DNA from: Isoetes taiwanensis
Lineage: Eukaryota; Streptophyta; Lycopodiopsida; Isoetales; Isoetaceae
Assembly (NCBI GenBank): GCA_021234155.1
Contig: JAJEKV010000060.1
Location: forward strand, 8,640,323 to 8,704,322
Direction of reading: 5' to 3'
DNA length: 64,000 bases
The notes below the pieces were generated by a model. The model ran no database searches, was not told the DNA's origin, and saw nothing but the letters and a program-made list of their open reading frames with translations. Position numbers and translations under genes: made by a program. Every line of letters begins with the position of its first letter. Positions within the stretch are counted from its first letter, which is position 1. Of this stretch, positions 57,165-64,000 are shown piece after piece.

Positions 57165-57268
57165 CCCCTGCTTTCAGATAGTCAAATTGTGTGAATATTG
57201 TAATCGAACTTGAACACATGTATTGACCATTTTGTAATGAATATACTTGTATATTGAGTTTTCGATGC

Positions 57269-57520
57269 CTTTCTCGACTCACGAGTCGAGAAAGGCATGC
57301 TTGTCGTGTTGATGAAATGCTTGTACAATCTATTATGATAATGCTTGTACATTGGGTTTCCTGGGACTTTCTCGACTCGCGAGTCGAGAAAGGCATGCTA
57401 GTTGTGTCGTTGACAAAAGCATTTGTATGCTTCCGTGTGTGATTGGATGCAAACATATTCTAATGAGAATGGTTGTACTTTGACTTTTATGGGCCTTTCT
57501 CGACTCGCGAGTCGAGAAAG
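57269..57520. repeat. Three CTCGACTCG/CGAGTCGAG palindromes downstream of FCP1-like gene
   Basis: 26-bp palindromes at 57269-57294 (one change), 57367-57392 and 57495-57520 (both perfect), spaced 98 and 128 bp apart. The first two are followed by GCATGC. Confidence 0.92.
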
Positions 57521-57615
57521 ACACTACTTCCGACGTCATTGGATGCAGTTGTATGGAATGAATGTTCTCCGTTGTAATTTGATTTCAACGTTCTTTTTGA
57601 CTAATGACACCGTAA

Positions 57616-58081
57616 TTGTTAATCATACTCTCCTTGCTCCGTGGTTCGTGCAATGATCCGACACCGGCCGCGAGATCCTTCGGGCATCCACGAGACCGCT
57701 CCAGGCGGCACGGATCCCCTCAAAGGCGGAAGAAAAAACCGTTCGAACAGATCCCTACACGCTACACTCTTGCCCGCCTTTGGGACAAGGTTGCTCGCCG
57801 AATTGAGAGGGTTGCTTTCGCTACACCACAGGAATAAAGAACGGGCGAAGAACAAAGAGAAAGTCCAGGAAGCTCAAGGCATATTGCAAGCATTGCATAA
57901 CATCCACGGAGGTTGGGGAAGGAGCATATTCGATGAAAGGTGCGGGGAGGCGAGTGGAGAAGTCGGGTGGGATGTGTCGGCGGTAGCTCGAGAGGCACCT
58001 CCACGTGAGGCATTCCAAACTCTTCAGGTTGCCCCCCAAGGCTTCAGACGGCATGAAGAAGCCCACAAGTTAATCCCCTAA
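57616..58081 (+). other. Possible decayed ORF
   Basis: Protein-like fragments in two frames (EQIPTRYTLARLWDKVARRI and, later, GGWGRSIFDERCGEASGEVG). They lie inside the inner element and have no recognised domain. Confidence 0.3.
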
Positions 58082-58564
58082 GGTGGACCACCTACCAAGA
58101 TGATGTGATCAGAGTAGTGGCAAAGAAGACCGCCATGGTCTCTGCGTCCGATGTAAAATACATTGTATCTGTTCAATTTATTAATAAAAATTCTTTTTCA
58201 ACTACATCTTTGGTTTCAAACTTTAATGAATTTCCTTTGTTTCAGTTGCATTGTTTTTGTTCTCGACTCGCGAACCTGGGAAAACTGCAGCACAGCTCGG
58301 ATTCAGAGTTTTATTCAAAAATTCGAATTAAGGATAGTTTTCGGGTCGGGGTGCTACTTTTTATGTAAATTAACCGGGTTCCGAAAAAAAATGGGAATGG
58401 AATGAGTCCCACTTTAATTAAATACGACTTCATGACGGTGGAAGGATATCTATCCATAGGCTTGTGGGTGAGAATGCTATCCTTAACGAAGGATGACTAT
58501 GGAGTTACATCGCCGGAGCGACATTCATACACAATGAATAGGTAGAACTATAGGTTCAAAATAA

Positions 58565-60330
58565 ATGCTATGGATAGTATATTGCAAAAAAAAAAAAGGG
58601 AAGGGATGGGGGGAAGGGGTTTGAAGAGGAGGATATTTGCAAATTTGCACCCTCAATAATACATGGATCACACCATGCGAAAATGCATATGCACTTTGTA
58701 AATGTGTAGTGAGATTTCGGCGTCATGTGATCCTTGCTTCTTTTCTTCCCTCTTCTTGATTTATATTCACTCACCGAATCAAATATTTTTCTTTGGGCTA
58801 TATTTATCGGATGTCGGGGGATTTGGGACTAGGGAAAAACATTACTTGCATCGTTGTTGTCTAACATATGGACATAAGAGACATGCTTTTCCAAGATATA
58901 CATTCGAGGGCAATGGACATCTAGTTTTACGTTGTAAAATTGTGGGAGCCGAGCTTGAAAGTCGTCCCCATGACCTCGTTTAAGCGAATTGTGCAAGCCT
59001 TATGAGAATGGTGTCCTTTCAATGAAGAAATGTTTGATAAGACGTGCATCCGGGTTGTTGAAAAAATGAGTTACAAAATATTTGCTCCATTAGAGGTGTT
59101 TACTAATGCCCGCGACACAAAAGCTCCAAAGACATATTGTATAAAATGTCGCTTTCATGAGCCTTTGGATCAGTTAACTCAAAGTGTCACATATGGAAAC
59201 ATTGTTAGGTTTGATAAAATAACATAAAAATCTTATTTAATAAAGCTTTGGTTGTTGGTAAAGTGTTGGCTTATTGATTATGTGTTTGTATTTTGCTTTG
59301 GGACCCTCTTTGAAAAAGTTAAGTTCATAAAATATAATATAACTTGGAATGATACATATTTTATATGCAAATGGGAGACTATTGATGAGGGACTTGGTGT
59401 TATTATCTATTGACAACAAACAAGAAAGTGGATCACACCATGCGAATTTAGTATATTCCAACCTTTTAGCTTATACAAAATTAAGCTTGGTGTGATCTTT
59501 TTGGAAAAACATGACTTCCTATAGTAAAATTACTTTGATTATCTTTTAATAAAAGAAATATATATGTGTCTTATTTGAAGTTAAGTATGGATATGTGACG
59601 TGCTCATTTATTGATAAAGTGTTTGCTTTTTGAAAAGGGCTAATAACTTTATGTACTACTAGAGTTGGTAAAGTATTTTAGATGCAAATAGGATGCTTGA
59701 TGTGATCCTTCTTAAAAAAAAAAAGATATGCTCTTTGAAAAGGACTAATAACTTTATGCACTTGGGGTGGTAAAGCATTAAATGAGAAGGGGGTACTTGT
59801 GTTTAATTTTAATTTGACAACAAATAAGAAAGTGGGATCACACGATCTTAATTTAGTGTGTTCCATTTTTGTTGCATATGTACTATTAAGCTTGGTGTGA
59901 TCCTTCTTGAAAAATAATATGCTCTTTGAAAAGGGATAATGACTTATGTACTTAAGAGTGGTAAAGCATTTTAGATACAAATAGGAATGAGTACTTGTGT
60001 TTAATTTTAATTTGACAACAAATAAGAAAGTGGATCACACCATGCGAATTTAGTGTGTCCCTTTTTTTTTTTGCATATGTATTATTAAGCTTGGTGTGAT
60101 CCATCTTGAAAAAAATAGCTTTCAAGGAAAAGGAAAGAAAGAAATATCTTATTTAAAGTGTAAAGTGTTAGTATATAAAGTGTTGGTTTATTAAAATACT
60201 ATTTGTTTACGCTAAGTTGTAAGTTGAATATTTGTGTTTCTATTTACTTTTTTACGCAAGGATCACACCAGGCGAATTTCTTATATGCAATTACTTCTGC
60301 GCATGAAGATTTCGCATCATATGATCCTCT
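58565..60330. repeat. Interspersed GGATCACACCA / TGGTGTGATCC repeats
   Basis: GTGGATCACACCATGCGAAT-type motifs occur at about 58664, 59428, 59835, 60028 and 60258. The complementary GCTTGGTGTGATCC.TCTT occurs at about 59485, 59695, 59888 and 60090. Pairs are 45-60 bp apart and repeat about every 190-200 bp in the right half, with TTTGAAAAGG.ATAA and TTAATTTTAATTTGACAACAAA between. There is no gene. Confidence 0.85.
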
Positions 60331-61765
60331 TTAAACAAGGATGGCTTTGACCTTCAATGTTCATAAATTTTATGAATGTTTGCATATAAGAATGTCACAT
60401 ATCATATTTTCTTAAAAAATGGTCATCAAATGGATAACTAGTCAAAGAGTTCTTCTACTACTTAAAGGCTTTCAAGACTCATTTTTGCTATAATTTAAAT
60501 AGCAATAGAGTTTTAAAGGAATCTATTGTTAAAGGTAGTCAAAGACTTCTTGTATTAGCGGTATCTAAACACAAACACCATAACCTTTGTACTTCAAGAA
60601 TGTATAAACCCTTCACATTGCAAAGTATAATGTCATTTATTAGCATCTTCACGGACATTTCCCCTTCCTTACCGGTCGAATGCCTTCATCCTCTCTCAAT
60701 CTCTCACAATATCCTAGGAGGACAGAGTTACCGTCACCACAAAATCGGACTAAACTTGAAACGTCCTGAAATGACGGTTTCTTGCCACTCAACGGATCCA
60801 ATGGATATAAACTGCCATCCGCCCAGATGTCAACACTTTTGAGCACGCAAGACACAACACGCCGAGGTCTAAATTCTTATTTTTAGACCTCCTTTTTGCG
60901 ATTGAAGACTGGAGCATATTCGGTGAGTCGGTTGGATCCTTATCCACACATCATTTGGAGCTTCCATACTGCGTGGATCGCACGGCGTGAAATGAAGGTG
61001 TACAATTTTTATGCCCCAAAGACAATTAAACCCTTCGTGTGAGCCGAAGCGTCAGTACTAACCTCGTTTTGAAATTTGCAACGTGCACATGGAAATCGAA
61101 AAGTCCATTCTCCTACAATCCATGCTTTTATACATTAAGCAAATTCAAATTTCGAATTGTAGGGGCGGAAAGTTTGTATTGGGATGAAGTAAAGATCCCG
61201 GTTAATCTTTGGGTTCACATGGACCTGATCATGGCCGGCTTAAAACCTCACGAACTTGGGCTGAGGCAAAAAATCAGCCCCGCTTTGGAAAATCAGCCCT
61301 TGCAAGATCCAACTTGGCGTGATGCAAAATAAATTTTTTATCGAAGGTCGACTCGCCGGAACTTCGTGCGGAGGGCCTAAACTTCTCCATGTGAACCACC
61401 CATAAAGCGAAGCCTTGGCCCGAAATGAAAGTCGATACAAAGCTTCAACCTACACATTCAAATTTTGAAATGTGGAAGGCGGAAGCTTGTATGGCCATGG
61501 CCTCTAAATGAAAATAAGCGCAAGAATCGGTGACACACGACGCTTGGTATCGACAAATCAAGAGGCACCGCCATGAGTTGCGTGTATGCTATAATGCAAG
61601 TGGCTTTTTAGAAGCGCCACATGTTGCATCAGCCCCCGACAACCAACGAAATTAAATACATATGGCGCCATGAATGCGCAATCCCCCTTATCCCGGAGAA
61701 TATTCCAAGTAAATGTGTAATGATGAGATTTTGGTATCATAGGTGGCATGGGAAAAAAGGAGCGG
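60331..61765. other. No gene seen
   Basis: Low-identity short repeats only, e.g. TTCAAATTTCGAA-like and GTGGATCGCACGGCGTGAA (60980). No conserved frame. Confidence 0.45.
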
Positions 61766-61824
61766 AAATATGACGTGGAATGGCTGATAGGAGGCCATTT
61801 TGAGACCCCAAATCCGCCCTAATG

Positions 61825-64000
61825 TTTGGAAGCTAGCCAAAGTAACCGGCGTTCTTGAGATAAGGATTTAGCACGAGATCGGGAGCTACGGGAGCTTGGT
61901 GGCCGTTGCCCGCAAAGGCAAGGGCCTCCGGGCGGAGCACATGAGCAACTCGCCATTGCACGCGAGATGGCAAGACATGACAACGCGTCTGCAAGAGCTG
62001 AGCTCCAGACTCCGGAGAACAGAAACCACAGCAAAGAACACACCAACCCCGCGAACCCACCAACCTACAGGGCGTCAACCTGCAACACCTGCTGCGGACA
62101 CATCGGATCACGCCGGGCCGCCACCACCCAGGCGCCGGCCACAGCCTATGCCTCACCCACCTCAACCAACACACGGTGCGGCCCCGCCAACTCCGAGAAC
62201 GTAGAGACGCTAGGAGCCGCAATGTGGTAGTGCGAGGCATGACGGAGGAATCGGGAGAACATCTCACTTCCCGACTCCAGATACGCAGATCTTGGACCGG
62301 ATGATGTTCCCAGCACCTGTGACCATTGGAAAGGCGAGTCGTCATGGAATTCAGCGCCTTGATCGCCCCCAGGTGGTCATCTTCACGCGATTGAGAGCGT
62401 GCGAAGCGGGTGGCCATCCCGCGTCCGGGCGAAGTTGAAGGGGACGGCTCAGACGCGTTGACCGACTTGACCCCAAGCCTGAAGAGACCCGAAACGCGTG
62501 AAGAGCGGCCAAAGTCGGGGACCGCCGACATGGAGGGGCAGGGGGCTGGTCCGGGAAGGATGCGAATTCGAGACGACCAAACAGGGATGCGAGCACTCCG
62601 GCCCTCGAGTCCCCCTCGAGGGGGCCCCAGCCGCAATGCATATCCACATCTTCCACTCCCCACAGGACCACCACTACCATCGACTGAAGTGGCGATGCAT
62701 GCCACTAAATAGGGATCGTGTGCCTCGGCGGGTATCCCGGAATTGCCGTGGCTTTCCATGGCGAAGGGATCTCCTCAATTCCGCCGCCATGGACATGGAC
62801 CTTATCTTCCTCATGGAAACATGGGAACATCTTTGGTCACAAGGCTACCTGATTTGCCGGGATACCCGGCGCTACTCGCCTTCAATGAGTGCACCGAACG
62901 AGGACACCGGAGGAATTGCGTGTTACTACCCGGCGGCCTTTGGCCCAATCGGTCTCCCCGCAAGGCGCATGTGCACAACAGATACCAGGTAGATGCGAGT
63001 GCGAGACAGCGATGGCAGCCCTCTCTTTTGTGGCGGCTTGCTACTTCCCACATGTTGAAAGCAACTTTTACCACACGCACTTGGATGTGGGCCAGGCGAG
63101 AGCCCTATGTCGATCTATATGATGACATACGCCAGCATGCACAATTGGGCAAGGTCATGTTGCTTGGAGATTTCAATGCGCTTGCCCCGAGGCGGAAGAT
63201 CCCAAAATTCGCACCTCTAACCGAGGATGTGTTGCAAATGGACCCCGCAGAGATGGTTTGGCCAAGGGCGTTAGATGACAGCCAGGTGACACGGTATGGC
63301 GGCACTGCTGTTGTTTGGCAATATCTTTGACCGGTCATTTGCAATGGGGCGGCACGCTGGTCGATCCTCTAGCCGCTTCACTTGTAGACAGGAGGAGAAC
63401 GGGCGGCACCCGGTGTGGTGGATTACGTGCTAGCAGACGAGCAATGCCTACACTTGATCACTGCGCGGCTTAGGACGGGGACGGTGGTGGGGCGAGGAAG
63501 TAGACTCCTCACCATCGGCCCCTGTTCTTGCGGATAGATTGGCGAGCCAACCGAGCACCCATTGCCCCAACACCCCATGTACCACGGTTTAGCGTCACGG
63601 ACTATGATCATCGGCGGTCTATGCGAGGATGCTTGAGCATGAGCTGCCGGGAGTCTTCTGACTCCCCACACTTCAACAAAGCGGCCCGGTTGAACGGCTC
63701 CTTCTAAGGGTAGGGGACAGATGCTTTGGGAGAGGCCGCTCTCGACGATCCACAGGGGCTGCAACCACCTTCCCCCGCAATCACTGGTTCGATGACAAAT
63801 GTCGGGAGCTGAAACGATGGCTCCGCCAAGTGCTGGACCCCACCATTCGCCCGCAGGTCGTCCGTCAATACCGCTCCTTCCTCAAGACCAAGAAAGCCAG
63901 GTACCTTGCGAGCACCAACAACAGATGTTTGGTGCAGCTGGACCGCCACCCTAGGGCCTTCGAGAAAGGTCTTGAGTAAGCCCGCATGACCCACACAGAA
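61825..64000 (+). pseudogene. LINE copy C, ORF1 tail and AP-type endonuclease
   Basis: Frames from 61896 give a Pro/Thr-rich ORF1 tail. From about 62735 an endonuclease/exonuclease/phosphatase domain can be read across frames: NCRGFPWRRDLLNSAAMDMD, LIFLMETWEHLW (catalytic Glu), GGIACYYPA, then YDDIRQHAQLGKVMLLGDFN (the GDFNA box) and VVDYVLADEQCLHL near 63415. The sequence continues with many breaks to the window end, before the reverse transcriptase. It is the same orientation and family type as LINE copies A and B, is GC-richer, and is non-functional. Confidence 0.75.

Larger units (their letters stand above)
53537..58434. mobile_element. 4.9-kb inner element with perfect 29-bp inverted ends
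   Basis: CATGAAGTCGTATTTAATTA... at 53537-53565 is exactly mirrored at 58406-58434. The interior carries the DUF7869-like remnant (minus), an unknown ORF and the FCP1-like gene (plus), and five copies of the CTCGACTCG palindrome. The flanks (AAAGG left, ACGGT right) give no clear target duplication. It is probably a DNA transposon with several genes, nested in the 8.95-kb element. Confidence 0.75.
52875..61824. mobile_element. 8.95-kb element with inverted terminal repeats
   Basis: The left end 52875-52937 and the inverted right end 61824-61766 match: CATTAGGGCGGATTTGGGGT is identical, the similarity continues through AAAATGGCC, and then after small gaps through ATTCCACGTCAT.TTTC. It interrupts LINE copy C. 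A clear target duplication was not found. No transposase is evident in the outer parts. The interior holds a second inverted-repeat element and the GGATCACACCA repeats. Confidence 0.75.

Noticed and set aside
61833-62759. Minus-strand ORF of 308 codons
   Set aside because: It is opposite the LINE, in GC-rich sequence, with an Arg/Ser/Cys-rich composition and no motif.

Overview
The window looks like a piece of a large, repeat-rich land-plant nuclear genome. It has GT-AG introns, a Mutator-like transposase with a SWIM finger, a Ty3/gypsy chromovirus, Helitron ends, and a fragment of a plant-type respiratory burst oxidase gene. I cannot name the species. The LINE and FCP1-like families fit a seed-free plant such as a fern, but that is a guess. 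Only one ordinary host-type gene is convincing: a six-exon minus-strand gene for a multi-pass membrane protein (7430-4740). Nearly everything else is mobile DNA, mostly decayed and nested.

Layout. 0.4-2.2 kb: decayed LINE. 2.28 kb: Helitron 3' end, then three palindromic repeats. 4.28-4.38 kb: a cloverleaf-like nest of inverted repeats. 4.7-7.4 kb: membrane protein gene. 8.6-10.1 kb: LINE ORF1/gag-like remnant. 11.2-13.2 kb: RING-type gene remnant. 13.2-14.4 kb: polypurine tract ending in a second Helitron 3' end. 15.7-16.0 kb: MITE. 19.2-22.1 kb: Mutator-like element with an intact two-exon transposase and terminal inverted repeats. 23.2-39.3 kb: a LINE split by a 15.3-kb chromovirus (LTRs, 5-bp target duplication, minus orientation). 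39.3-42.7 kb: unknown ORF, Ulp1-like protease remnant and FCP1-like phosphatase remnant. 43.1-46.5 kb: a 3.46-kb Helitron carrying RBOH exons. 47.9-49.5 kb: second Mutator-like transposase remnant. 52.2-64.0 kb: a third LINE split by an 8.95-kb inverted-repeat element, which itself contains a 4.9-kb inverted-repeat element with a DUF7869-like gene, an unknown ORF and an FCP1-like gene flanked by palindromes.

The outstanding item is inside the chromovirus. Between the 5' LTR/tRNA-Met primer site and pol lies an open reading frame of about 402 codons that ends in a histone H3 fold. It is preceded, one frameshift upstream, by a start codon and an H3-type amino terminus (MARTKQ). A roughly 290-residue charged segment separates the H3-like tail and fold. 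A second, unrecognised ORF follows. Each of the two ORFs is preceded by a pair of nearly identical 67-bp hairpins. The same element carries a three-unit, 4.4-kb tandem repeat with long runs of heat-shock-element-type modules and tRNA-like A/B boxes. No gag or protease is recognisable. The copy is dead (frameshifts, stops), but its architecture suggests a retrotransposon lineage that acquired an H3-like chromatin protein.
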